Assembly: GCA_963565915.1 (NCBI GenBank)
Contig: OY751490.1
Span: forward strand, 4,402,001 to 4,466,000
Length of the DNA: 64,000 bases
Reading direction: 5' to 3'
Source: Entoloma clypeatum
Taxonomy: Eukaryota > Basidiomycota > Agaricomycetes > Agaricales > Entolomataceae
The translations under genes and the position numbers were made by a program. Below, piece by piece: positions 44,846 through 57,500 of this stretch; the first letter of the stretch is position 1; each line of letters begins with the position of its first letter. The notes under the pieces are model-generated. The model ran no database searches, was not told where the DNA came from, and saw nothing but the letters and a program-made list of their open reading frames with translations.

Positions 44846-46720
44846 TGTAATTGGTAGAAATCAATGATTTACTTTTGTTATCAAGGTTATTGGTAATTGT
44901 GCGATGAAATCAAAGCTATTGATAGAGACTGTTACAATGAATATCGGTCCTGCAGGACGACAGATTTGGGTCACCTGTACCACTTGTAGGCGGATTACAC
45001 GCCATCACAGCGCAGTCGAAAGCATCCCTATTTTCATGAAAGCCTTCTTATGACCAAGAACGGGCGTCCATCAGCTCTTTTGCAAATTCCATCATATGTG
45101 AGCCATAGCACCGGGAAACGCGGCATGTGTAGATCACTGGACGAGAGAATAACGTCATGTTGTTGTTCATCAGGTCAGGCCACGTCACAAACGTCGAAGA
45201 ACCTAATTCCCCGCTGTTGCGGAAGGTTGAGTTACTCCGGGCATCGCCGCGACCGAACTGGTACTTGCTGGCCGATAGATGGACAGTTCCTATCAATTGA
45301 TATCGATAGACTGCCTCTCGAGGCGGGTCGTCATGTGTATCAATTGCGTGGGATGTGGTTCCCAGTGGGAATTAGCAGGCTTTGGCAGCTGTGCCTCGCA
45401 AGGAGACGCGCAAGCGGGCCTTGAAGTAAGGAAAGTTTGGAAGGCGACCGACCAGTCGTTTGCCGTTGCGGTGCTCGACGTGCGTCCGTTTGACATGGGA
45501 TGAGTTGAGCTTTCGTTGCGTGCCGTCGATTCTTCCGCACCTCTCAACTTCGAGATGAAACATGAATGGGGCGGATGAATCGGTCTTGACAGCGTCGTTG
45601 TGGGCGTGGCGTCGAAGTGTGGAATGAACAAGAATGCTCCGATCGCCAAGAGCAAGATGCTCTTGCGCTACCAGAACGGCTTTTATCTCATTGGATACCG
45701 TCAAGTCCCCTTTGAATTTTCTTCGGCATCAGATTCTGTCCGCGCGGAGAGGGGCCATATGTAGCAAGGAAGGTAACACAGGACGGGCAGTTTGGGAGCT
45801 TCCTTGTTTTCTGTTGGAAAGATGTTTGTATGATGTCTTTGATAAGTAATGCAGGCCAGGTTTCAAAGGCAACGAGAAAAATGGAGCTACCTTTAGGGGT
45901 GGGCCTGTCAGATTGCAAGTCATACGGGTTGAATACAGTCAGTTGAATCAGGCGGGACTCGCCGATCCCCGATGTTGGAGCATGGGCGCCGTCACTACAT
46001 CGGTCAGCACCCCAGTTGGTTTTTGAGGGTTCATGTGACGCACGCCGGCGCAAATCCCGTTCTTCATTGAGTTTCCACCGCTTGAAATTTGATATTAGAA
46101 GAGTGGGACAGCCATCCATGTTATTTCTTTCTTCTCTCCGAGCAATGCGGAAGATTTGACGGGAGGAGGAGGAGAGGGGGGGGGGGAAGAGGGGCCGTAG
46201 CGAGACGACAAGAGGGCAGGGCAGCGAAGAACTCCCTTACTCCCTTTCCTGTGGACAGAAGCCTGCCTTCAGAATGCGGATCAAGTTTCAAACCAACGAG
46301 AAGGACGGAACTGGAGGTTTGGCAGGTAGCCTAGATTGAAATCATTGGAAAGTGGCCTAGAGCGCTCGGAGGTCCGAACTTTGTAAGCCCAGGTCAAGGA
46401 TGTTTTATGTCCAGATGCAGGTCGAGGGGGTATAGCATGATTACTCCTGAAAAAAGAAGAAAGTCGGGGCAATTGTCGTCTGCATACGAATTTCGCGAAT
46501 CAGCAATCTGCAAAAGTTCACCACCATTGATGATGTTCATGGTTTGGAATTACTCACTGCAGCAGATTATTGATAGTATTGACCATCGAGGATTTCTGGT
46601 CAGAGGGGCGGTTGACCGAGCGTGACAGCCGCATCAGGCAGTGACCGGGGGCTCACCGCCACCACTGACTACAACCATCACCACCACTTTCATTCAGTTC
46701 CACCCCCGGCTGCTGTAATA
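44846..46720. other. Intergenic region, GUA1 to XRN1
   Basis: 1.9 kb. Several open frames of 60-140 codons occur on both strands, but none shows a known motif, clean splice sites or a family match. The XRN1 promoter should be in the last few hundred bases. Confidence 0.45.
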
Positions 46721-49700
46721 ATGGGTCAGTTTCTCAAATATCTCTTACCACTTTCGTGACTGACAGGTTTCTTGGACCTCAGGTATTCCAAAGGTTCGTC
46801 AACGTCGCTGTTTTTGTGACCAACATTGAACATCCACATTTCCCCCAGTTCTTCCGCTACATTTCGTGCGTCTCATTGCTAAACAACGTTACTTTGGACT
46901 GATTGAGCCTCAGGGAACGATATCCTTTGACCTCACAACTGATCCAAGAGAACAAGATTCCAGAATTCGGTGAGCATATGGTGTCATCAAGGTGTTGCCC
47001 CACGGTGGCTCATGACGAGATCAGACAACTTGTATCTCGACTTCAACGGCATCATCCACAACTGTGAGTCGTTGACCGCGAGGAAACCGGCGTAAAGAAA
47101 ATTGAATGTCATTGTCCAGGTTCTCATCCAAACGACGAGGATGCCCACTTTCGACTGTCGGAGGAACAAATCTTCACGTCCATCTTTGCCTATGTCGACC
47201 TTCTATTTGGAAAAATCAAACCCAAGAAACTTTTTTTCATGGCAGTCGATGGCGTGGCTCCGAGAGCAAAGATGAACCAGCAGCGAAGTCGGAGGTTCCG
47301 GACTGCAAAGGAGGCGAATGAGGTGCGGGAAAAGGCGCTCGCGAAAGGGGAGAAGCTGCCTGATGAGAAGGCGTTCGACAGTAATTGCATAACGCCGGGT
47401 ATGTCCTTTGTCTCCCTCCCTCCTCTTCTCCGCCGTTGCCAGTTTTGCGTGACATTATCTCTGTGCTCTGAGTCTTCTGACCACCCATGCTTATCAGGGA
47501 CCCCATTTATGACCCGCCTATCCGCTCAGCTACGATATTTTATCAACAAAAAGATCACAGAGGACTCGAATTGGAGGAACGTGGAAGTTGTATTATCAGG
47601 ACACGAGGTGCCCGGGGAGGGCGAACATAAGATTATGGAGTATATTCGTCTGTCGCGAGCGCAGCCGGATTACAACCCCAACGTCCGACATTGTCTCTAT
47701 GGGCTGGACGCCGACTTGATCATGCTGGGGCTGCTGAGCCATGATCCTCATTTCTGCCTGTTGCGCGAGGAGGTCAAGTTTGGGCCGTCGTCGAGGAAGA
47801 AGGGCAATGGGAGGTATGTTCCACTGGTTCGCGTGATGCTTTGCAATCTTCTTACCAGTTTTCTTTCTTCTTTCGGGTTGTAAGCCTAGAGTCAATCAAC
47901 TTTTACCTGCTACACCTTTCGCTAATGAGAGAGTATCTCGATCTTGAATTCATAGAGATCGAGCCCGTCCTGCCGTTCGACTATAATCTCGAACGTGTCA
48001 TCGACGATTTCATCTTGCTCGCTGTATTTGTCGGGAACGATTTCCTGCCTAATTTGCCTGACCTCCACATTCACGAGAATGGACTGGAGAAGCTGTTTGA
48101 GGTGTACAAGAAGGTGCTTCCAGCGATGGGTAAATTTTTTTTTTTTTTTTTCGTTTACCTTTATCGTTTGGTGCTGATGGAAGATTGGTGGGCAGATGGG
48201 TATATCAACGAGAGTGGAACTATCAACACGAAGAGGCTGCAGTTGGTGCTGGACGAGATGAAGCTCTGGGAGCAGGAGGTGTTCGAGAAGGAGTACGCGG
48301 ATCTGAACTGGTACAAGGGCAAGCAAATCAAACATGTGCGGGAGATGGAGCTCGGGGAGAAAAGGTCCAAACTTGGTATGTCTTTCCCTCCCACAGGTAT
48401 TACTCTTTGCTCATCTACCCTCCCTCCATCCCTGCCAGTCCTCACCAACCCTCAGCGGGAGATATTCGACAAAGTGAAGGCCTTCGTGATGGAGAACCGC
48501 AAAGCGGCGTCGGTAGCGCACACGCGTGTCGCGCGGCTGACGATGCGGAATGATTTCCCGGCGCGAGAGAGGAAGTTCATCGGGAAGCTTGCAGAGGATC
48601 TGCATTTGAGTGTGAGGTGGGACGAGTTTGATGAGGAGGATGTAAACTTGGTGACGTGGAGGTTCCCGGGGGCTTTGGAGGAGCCCATGGATGAGGAGGA
48701 GGTTAAGCTCAATGGCAACGGGGATGGAGAGGGGGAAGCGAATGGGAACGGCGACGGGGTGGCAGAAGATGCGGGGGAGAGTGAGTGGGAGGATGATGAA
48801 GAGGACGAGGAGAGTCGGGCCGCTGTTGACCGGGTTTTGAAGAAGTATGAGAAGGCGCCTGTTGCGCAAGATGATGAGGGGGGTGGGTTTGATGCGCGCC
48901 ACGAGCGCTCGGTCAAGGAGAAAATGGATGAGTGGAAACGCAATTATTATCGGGTATGTTGGCGCCCCATGTTCTTGTGTTGCCTACCTTTTTTGCTCAC
49001 TGAAAACTATGCAGGGAAAATTGGAAATATCGTATGATGACCCCAAGGAGATGGGAGATCTGGTGTACCGTTATGTGGAAGGACTTCAATGGGTCATGCA
49101 TTATTATTACAGTGGTGTTGCGTCTTGGGGATGGTTTTACAATTATCATTATGCACCTCGCATATCAGGTGAGTTGCTTCTTTTCTCCTTCTCATTCTTT
49201 CCTGACTTGGTCTTTAGATTTGCGAGATGTCGGCAAATTGTCCTTTTCATTTGAGCTCGGCAAGCCTTTTAGGCCGTACGAGCAGCTCATGGGTGTGTTG
49301 CCCGTGGCGAGCAGGGATCATATCCCTCTGGCGTATCAGGTGCATCTCTCCAATTTCATTCATCATTTCCTCCCCTCAACTTTGCCATTTAGGATCTAAT
49401 GGATGATCCGAACTCGCCCATTCTCGATTTCTACCCGTTAGAGTTCGAGCAAGATTTGAATGGCAAGAAGCAAGATTGGGAGGCGATCGTCAAGATCCCC
49501 TTCATTGAAGAAGCACGATTGCTCAAGGCGATGGCTTGTATGTCTTTCGTTTCCTCGTCAGCTTTTCCTCTCCGACGCAAAGTGTGCCCATAGCCCGCGA
49601 ACATCGACTGTCAACTGAAGAAAAGGACCGCAACAGCTTCGGCACAAGCACCAAGTTCTCCCACAGCACCGGCGAGCCCACCGTGTACCCTTCCTCCCTG

Positions 49701-52335
49701 CCAGGGTTCTTCCCTCCCCTCTACCGGTGCACCTGCCACATGGAGCCGTTCGATCTCCCCACCCTCGACGGGCTGCACCTCATCCCGGGACTCTGTGACG
49801 GCGTCAAAGTCGGCACTCAAGCCCTCGCGGGTTTCCCCTCGCTCAAGACGCTCCCGCACGCGTCTGCGCTCGGGTTCCACGGGGTGAATGTGCACGGGTC
49901 CGAGAGCCGGAACAAGTCGATGGTCGTGCACATCCAGAACCCGGACGAGCACACCAAGGTCGAGGACATCGCGGACAGGATGTGCGGCGGGAGGGTGTTC
50001 ATGGGGTGGCCGTTCGTGCAGGAGGGCCAGGTCGTGGCGGTGTCGGATGCGCTTTTCAAGTATGAGAAGGTGGCGGTGGTGAGGGGGGCGCGGGAGCGCG
50101 TTGTGTCGAACCCGCATGCGCCGGCGGGGTTGGGGCATTGGAAGATGAAGGCGGAGAGGATAGAGCAGGTGTATTCGAAGCGGTGTGGGGTGATCACGGG
50201 GAGCGTGGATGTGTTGTTGCATATCAGGCCGTTGAAAGGTGATGTTCTTGGTTGTGTTGTTGAGGGTGGCGGGTGTGTGTGTGGCTGACTTGGGGTTTGG
50301 TTGTTTGTTTTGTTTAGGGCTGAAACGGCTGGAGACGGGCGCGTTTGTGAAGGATTATGAGGGTATTGACAAGGAGGTTGAGCAGGCGCTGCAGATGTGT
50401 CTTACTGAAGTTTCATCGGAGGATCCGCGGTACTTGGAACGAGCGGCGCCGCCGCTATCGGAGGAGTTTCCGGACGGTAGCAAGATATTCTTCCTCGGGG
50501 AGCATGCTTATGGGGTTGCTGCCCAGGTGTCTGCGACGACCGATGCAACACTTTCGGTCATCCTTGCTGTGCGTCTGACCTTGCCTTTCTTCCATTCTCT
50601 CCCCCCATCCATGCTTAATGCTTATTACTTTTGGATTCAGTTCTTTCCCTCTGAGAAGGCGGAAAACGAACAATTCAAGCAAATCGTCGAGAACCGAAAG
50701 TCCGGGCAATACTACCCCTCCTTCAAGGCTGCGGAGATAGTCGGACTGTCTGGCCGCGCACTGTCAAAGATCACGTCGAGTTTCATGGTCATCACGTCTG
50801 ACAATCAGAAGATCAATCTGGGGCTGAGCTTGAAGTTTGAGGCGAAGGCTCTGAAGGTGGTTGATTATTCGAGAAAGGAGGGAAGGCATTGGGAGTTTAG
50901 CCAGAAGGCGGTGGATTTGATTCGGGAGTACAAGGTCGGGATGCCTCACAGTTCGTCGTAGGCGATTGAGACTGACGTTTTGGTTGGATATAGGGCAAGT
51001 TTCCTGAGATTTTCAGGAGTCTTGATATCCCTGGAGATGGTGAGTCGTTTGAGGTCATTGGTGCTTATCCTATGAAGGCTAATATGTATTGGTCTTTTAA
51101 AGCTATGGCGCAAGCGACGAATATCTTTACCCGAGGTGATTCCGATGCACGTGTAAGGGAGATTAAGGCCTGGCTCAAGTCAAAGGGCGTCCGGGACTTT
51201 GAGCCTGTCTCCTTGTTCTGTGATCAGTTAGCCAAGGTAATCCCTCATCCAATCGCATTTCATTCTTCTTGCCTATGGTGTGCTGACGATACGCAGGACA
51301 CAGTAGCAGAAATCGAGAAGCTAGCAGAGAGCTTCTACCAGAACAAGACGCCGACTGCATATAAGAAGGCCATCGTCAGGGGCATCCCTCGTCAAGCGGT
51401 GCTCAAGCCCGCACACGCGGTCTACCGCCTGCAGAACCAGCACTTTGCGCTGGGGGACCGGGTGACGATGGTGCAGGACTCGGGTGGGGTGCCGCTGTCG
51501 GTGAAGGGCGTGGTGATAGGGCTGAACACAAAGTCGATGGATGTGGTGTGGGATGTGCCGTTCATGTCTGGGATAACGTTGGGGGATCGGTGCGTTCTTG
51601 TTCTTTCCATTTCTAACGTTGAGGTTGATCATCGTGTTTTTTTGGGGTTGTAGATGCTCGCAGTATAAAGGGTCGAGTGTGGAGTTCAATACGTGTTTGA
51701 ACCTGACGAATCCTCAGTTTGTGGCATCGACGTCGCCCAAGGCTCCGCCTCTGCCTCCGAACCCGCAGACGCAGGTCCCGTTTAAGCCGAGATTTGGACC
51801 GCGACCGGCTGTGCTGCCTGCTGCTGGACAAGCGCCGGTAGCTGGGTTTAGGCCGGCCTCTGGGCCAAGGTTAGTCGCTGTCTTGATTATCGATTGGTAT
51901 CTGATCGCCTGTTCTGGCAGTCAAAGCCGGGGTACGCCTGTGCAGATAATGGCGAATCCGAACCGGAACGGCCGGGGTGGTCCTCCACATGGGCGAGGTG
52001 GATTGTCCCATGGGCGAGGTGGCAGCGGCAGCGGCGGCGGTCAAGTTGATCATGCCACTATTCTTGCCGTTCCTGCGAACGGGGAGCCCGCGGCGGAAAA
52101 GGGCGCAAACAAGTCTCTTCCCCAGGCGAATAGGAATGCGGCAGAGCGACATGGTCCTCATCCTCATTATGGTGGTCGGGGTCTTGCACGGGGTGGAAGA
52201 GGAGGGTTTGCTAGGGGACGGGGAGGGTTTGTTGGTGGGTTGGGGCCGGGACTCGAGAGGGGGAGAGGAGGGCCCAGAGGAGGGTTCCGTGGAAGGGGGA
52301 GGGGGTCGTTTGCCGTGCCTGTGGTTTCGTCGTGA
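46721..52335 (+). CDS. XRN1: 5'-3' exoribonuclease XRN1
   Basis: The first exons are very short: 46721-46724 (ATGG), 46783-46793 (11 nt), 46849-46865 (17 nt), 46914-46969, 47025-47063 and 47120-47398. Then come 47498-47813, 47885-48129, 48196-48375, 48439-48953 and further exons to 52335. Joined, they read MGIPKFFRYIS and then [13 protein letters not shown], the invariant start of XRN1. The acidic catalytic motifs follow ([51 protein letters not shown]). After them come the region holding [10 protein letters not shown], the PAZ/Tudor- and KOW-like domains, and an SH3-like part with DVVWDVPF. The C-terminus is Pro-rich, then RGG/GRG-rich. The enzyme degrades decapped mRNA in the cytoplasm (P-bodies). 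Confidence 0.93.
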
Positions 52336-52749
52336 GATCGAGATGTTGATTGTGGAAGAGGAGTGCCGTAATGTCGTATGTGCGATCATCTCGGGATGCG
52401 CTGCAATCGGACTGTTGTGATCGCTGTGCTTGGTTGATGAGCACACCTTTGCTGAAGCGCTGACGTTGTGTTTGCCGTCGGTCAAGTGTTGTAGGTCTTT
52501 GGCGCATACAAGTTGCGGCCCGTTGAGTCGCAACTCTTTGCTGTAATTTATCCTAATTTCTTAGTAAGGTTAGTTGCGGAACCAATTGTGACATTGGAAA
52601 TGCTCGGTTCAATTCATTCGTCATAGACCCTAAGTATGTATAGTTAATAACTTGTCGTTATTCGGCAGAGTTTGTACAAGAAATGAAAACTGATCTTTGA
52701 AAAGGTCCATCTCTCCTCACTCCCTCCCCCTGCAGACAGTATATCGTGC
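52336..52749. other. Intergenic region, XRN1 to SLATT gene
   Basis: 414 bp: the 3' UTR of XRN1 and the promoter of the next gene. A pyrimidine-rich stretch (52710-52740) precedes the SLATT gene's ATG. No other feature is seen. Confidence 0.5.
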
Positions 52750-53945
52750 ATGGAGCATAATCCCCCTCCCCCCTCCCGGCCACAGGGCCAAGATCCCCCG
52801 CCTTCGGGTCCTCTGGCGACAGTCTCCTCAGGCTCGTCTGGTGAAGCACGTCCCCCTCCACCCCCCGATCCACGGCCCGATCCCCCTCCTCACGACGTAC
52901 GCCGCCCTCGCGTCCCTAGTAGCAATGCCCCAGAAGAAGGCCAAGGCCGCCGCCGCGCCAACACGCGTCTATCAGAATGGGACGACTACCCTGCAAGTCC
53001 TGCGACTCTGGCATCGCCTCGGGATGAGAAGCGCCTGCCTCTCGGGGTGGGGCTTGGTGCGCCGTTGCCGCCGTTGCCTGGAGACCAGACATACCTCGAT
53101 GGTCATGGTGCCGGCGAACAACGGCTACTAGTACGGCGGCCGCCCGAGGCGAGGGCGAAAACGGTTGACACGCACCATTCGATGCAACACTCTGATATCG
53201 ACTACATCGTTCCTCTGGAGCCGAAGGTGAGTGCTGCGGTCATTTGCGGTCACTAGACTTGGGGGCAGGGGTGCTGAATTTTTGGGTCCTTTTGGTTGTT
53301 TTTTTTTAATTAGGGTGCCCCGCGTCGGTCGTTGGGTGACCGGCTAAAGCCAACGCTTGACACTGCCAAGAAGGAAAGGGACAAGTATGCGACAAAGGCA
53401 AAGGCGACGGGGTATGCTTTGAACATTGCTATTGGGATGCAGGTGGCACTAGGAGCGCTGACGACGGGTGTGTCTGCGGCCACGAGTGGGAGACAGGTGA
53501 GATGCTGTTTCGTTGGTCTGTCATCGGTGATCTAAGCGGCCTACTTATACAGACGTCCATCTCGACCGCTATTCTCGGTAGGTTTTTTACTGAATCCCGC
53601 CCGCAATCCAAGTCCCATCGCGAAATTGACGTGTCCCGTTAGGGGGGATCGCAACCATCGTCGCGTCGTACCTCGCCCGCGCCCGCGGTTCCAACGAGCC
53701 TGAGCTCTCCATCACGCGCGTCAAAGATCTGGAGCAGTTCATCCGTGAATGTGAGGCGTTCATCATGGACAATGGATACATCTACACGAACGAGATCGAT
53801 GGGGAGCTTTTCCGGCTGCGCGATCGGTTCGAGGAGCTGTTGGGCAATGCTAGCGGGTGAGTGGTTACTCTCTCTCGAGTCAACTTTCCCGTTTGACCAT
53901 TTTATTGGGACTAATAGAGAACGAAAGTTGGCGCCTCCAGTCTGA
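52750..53945 (+). CDS. Fungal SLATT-domain 2-TM membrane protein
   Basis: Five exons: 52750-53226, 53314-53496, 53553-53577, 53643-53856 and 53918-53945, giving 308 residues. The first 130 residues are Pro-rich and probably disordered. The SLATT_fungal domain starts near residue 150 (SDIDYIVPLEPK, then SLGDRLKPTLDTAKKERDKY). Two membrane helices follow, around ALNIAIGMQVALGALTTG and STAILGGIATIVASYLA, and then RARGSNEPELSITRVKDLEQ. Bacterial SLATT proteins are predicted pore-forming effectors in nucleotide-signal conflict systems; the fungal branch has no known function. A 25-nt micro-exon codes part of the second helix. Copia E is inserted 262 bp downstream. Confidence 0.85.
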
Positions 53946-54206
53946 TGTTTCTTGTTGTTCATTCTTTGTTGTCATTCAGCTTTTTTCAGATTTTATACCG
54001 TCACTTTTTTCTTTTCTTTCAGTAATACCCTTTGCGTATACTTGTATTGAATTTGGGTTACTTTTGGGACTTTTTTTTTACTTCCGCGTTCCCTACCACG
54101 TTCTCTGCTCCACCCAGATTCAAAGTTCTCTTTATTGTTCGTTGTACCACCTTAATGTCTTTTAGCACACGCCTTCAAATCATAACTCGACCCCCCTTCC
54201 GTTCCG
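53946..54206. other. 3' flank of SLATT gene and left TSD of copia E
   Basis: A T-rich 3' region. TTCCG at 54202-54206 is the left target-site duplication of element E. Confidence 0.7.
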
Positions 54207-54548
54207 TAATGATGTAACCGACGTAGGCTGCCCAAAGGGCGCTCAAGACGTAGCGGTACGAAGGCATATGGAAGCTAGACTAACCTGGTTAAGAGACGTT
54301 AGTGAAATGAAGAAGCTAACTAGCTACAACGTCTCAGAGAACTGGGGTGTTCAAGAGTTAGGATTCATCGTACTAAATACATGGGTATTTATACTAATCC
54401 AATATGCGCACGGACCATTGTACAAACAATGCATAAACAAGTCATGCGTCCGTGGTTGTACCATAAACTTACATATATGGTAATAGTGACTTATAGTCAC
54501 TTTCTGTGACAAGCACATGGTGCGACATATCTGGCGATATGTTCAACA
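54207..54548 (-). repeat. 3' LTR of copia E
   Basis: 342 bp with TATA-like TATAAATA (minus strand) at 54386-54393. The polypurine tract AAGTGAGGGGGAG next to it overlaps the gag-pol stop codon. Confidence 0.93.
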
Positions 54549-54555
54549 CTCCCCC

Positions 54556-57500
54556 TCACTTAGAATCCCGGGTAGGTTTCGTAAGTGGAGTATAAGGCTC
54601 TTTAAACTCCATCCGGAGTAGAGCACGGAATTTCTCAAATTCCTGGCGACCAAGTGGCTTGGTAAACATATCAGCCGGATTCTCAGTTCCCGGAACGAAC
54701 CGTGGTTCGATCAATCCATCTTGAACTCTATCGCGTATAGCAAAATGATGGATTGCCATATGTTTGGTTCTGCCTTCAGTGACTGGGTTTTGCGCATTGA
54801 AAATTGCGCCTTGGTTATCTACATGGAACGGCATTTTGGTAATGTCCTGTAGTCCAAGCTCTTTGAAGAGATGAGTAACCCATTCGCACTCCCGCGAACA
54901 TTCACTGGCAGCAACCATTTCCGCCTCAGTGGACGAGTGTGCCACTGTCTTTTGCTTGCGACTTTTCCAAAGAACAAGTCCTCCTGCAAGCTTAAGGAAA
55001 TATCCCGATTGGGACTTTCTATCAGATGGGTCTGATGCCCAGTCTGAATCTGTCCATGCTTCAAAGGAAGCTTTGGATCGACCATCATAGATTATAGAAT
55101 AGTCTTGAGTACCGACAAGATATCTGATAATCCGCAGAGCGTATTTCTCATGCTCTTTGGAAGGGTTTGCAGACATTTGTGACATTTTTGCAACTGCAAA
55201 AGCAATGTCCGGTCTCGTTCCAATGGACAAGTACAACAACGATCCAATGATCATTTGGTACCTCGTTTTGAGTGTGGGATCCACCTCCCCCTCATTTGGT
55301 GTAGGGTAATAACCCTTTGGGAGTGGAGTGTCAGCAGCCTTTGCATTTTCTAAGCCAAAGCGCTTAATGATCTTCTTCAGGTATTCTGACTGATCGATTG
55401 TTACGATCTGCTTTTCCGAATCTTGTCGTATTCTCATACGCAAGAATTCTTTAGCAATACCAAGATCACGACTTTCCCATTTATTTTTAAAGTCAGATTT
55501 TATCTTGCGAACAAGATCTGGGTTTGATCCCATGAACAGGCCGTCATCAACATAGATCAAAGCGATTATCAAATCACCTGATTGTTTGTTGTGGTAAACA
55601 AAGACGCCTGAGTCAGTTCTACATCGAGTAAAACCTAGCTTCTCCATTGATGCATTGAGCGCGATCCACCACGCTCTTGCAGCCTGTTTAAGGCCATAGA
55701 GTGCTTTTAATAAACGGATGACCTTCCGTTCTTGGCCTTTGACAACAAAGCCTTCGGGTTGATTCATATAGATTTCTTCATCGAGCTCTCCATAGAGAAA
55801 AGCTGATTTGACATCTACTCCTTCAATCACCCATCCTTCAAGCGCAGCTACAGCGAAGAGGATTCGGATAGTCTCGAAACGTATCACAGGTGAGAAGATC
55901 TCATCAAAATCGATACCCTCGATCTGTGAGAAACCCTTGGCAATGAGTCGTGCCTTCTTTCGTCCGTCAGTTTTGACGTCGAATACCCATCGATTTCTGA
56001 TGGTTTTACGACCTTTAGGCAGGTCAACCAACTTAAAGACATTGCACTTCCGGAGGGCTTCTAATTCCTCACGGCATGCTGCTTTCCATTCAAGCTTTTC
56101 CTTTTCAGGTAGCTTATTTATGTCCTTCATTTGCCAAGACTTTGGGTCTTGTGGAATTTCGTCATATGCAGGGATTGCTTTAGATAGCAAGTGCGCAAGC
56201 ATTTGTGACTGTCCTCCCCCTTCCCTAATATAGAGTAATTCCTCCATATCTATATCCGGATTCGGATTGGAATTGTTCTGATACATCTGAGGATCAGCGG
56301 AGCTAGTTGATGGAACAGCGCCAGATTGCTGGGGTCTGGTCTCCGATCGGGGATTATAGGCGTATCGCCGTGAATCCTCCTGAACGGTTCTGCTCCAATC
56401 ACGCTGATTTTGACGCAAGGCCTCAGCCGGGTCATTCCCGTAAACATTTCCAGGACGCTGGGGTATAACCCGAGTACGACGAGGACGATCAGTCTGTGGA
56501 CGATAATCGCCTGGTAAGGTACGATCATCGTTTGGTGCATCTATGCGCACACGTTTCCCTGGATTGCGAGTCCGGGGAACCCACTGCTGATTCTCAGCGG
56601 TGTCCTGTCTGTTTGTTCCATCAGAAGTCTGACTGGAACCTTCGGGAAGCTGACCAGTTTGGTCGCTATTTGTATCAGGGAGGTTATAATTGTCATCATG
56701 GGTTCCTGGATTAGACGGGTAATGTGAACCGCCAGGACCATGTGCATCATTATTTTCCGAATGGAAATCCTCGGTTGGTAAAACAGACGGGCCATCATGT
56801 CCATTTGCATCATCGTTTCCCATATCGTCTGATGTTGGATCATGGTATTGTGTTATCGAAGGTATTTTGTTCATTGTAGAACATTTTGGGAACAGCTGTT
56901 CATCAAACATTGCTGTGACACCTATGAAGACTACGTTGTTTGGAATTCGCATAAACCGGTAACCTTTAGTTCCAGTTTTAAATCCGATGAAGATCATCAG
57001 CTCGGATTTAGCGGTGGTAGTACGAATTTCTTTTGGAAGAAAGACGTAAGCTCCACATCCAAAAACGTGTAGGTTCGACACATCAGGCTTTTCCTTTTTA
57101 AGGGACTCATACGGAGTAAGCCATCCATGTCTTTTCAATGGAGTTCGGTTATACAAGTGAAGTGCATGTTCTACCGCAAATTGAATCCATATTTCGGGTA
57201 GGCAAGCATCATGCAACATAGCAAGTGCTTTATCCATTAAAGTTCTGTTGAAACGTTCTGCACGACCGTTTTGTTGTGGCTGGTGCGGCACAGTAACTTC
57301 ACCCTGGATTCCCATCTCATGCATATCTGCTTGGAAAGGGACAAACTCACCGCCGCCATCAAAACACCAAGTTTTAATTGTCGTATTGAATTGGTTTTTA
57401 ACCATGGCATTAAAATCACGAAGTGCAGAGTGTGCATCGGATTTTAGTCTCAATAAAGAGATCCAGGCGTGTGACGTGTAGTCATCAACAAAGCTGATAT

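Noticed and set aside
45688..46119. 143-codon minus-strand frame between GUA1 and XRN1
   Set aside because: Composition is not clearly coding and no family features are seen.
49611..50222. 203-codon minus-strand frame opposite XRN1
   Set aside because: Shadow of the XRN1 coding strand in GC-rich sequence; His/Arg/Pro bias is typical of such antisense frames.
54268..54483. 71-codon plus-strand frame in both copia E LTRs (also 60668-60883)
   Set aside because: Antisense to the LTR transcript and without motif; identity of the copies only reflects the young LTRs.
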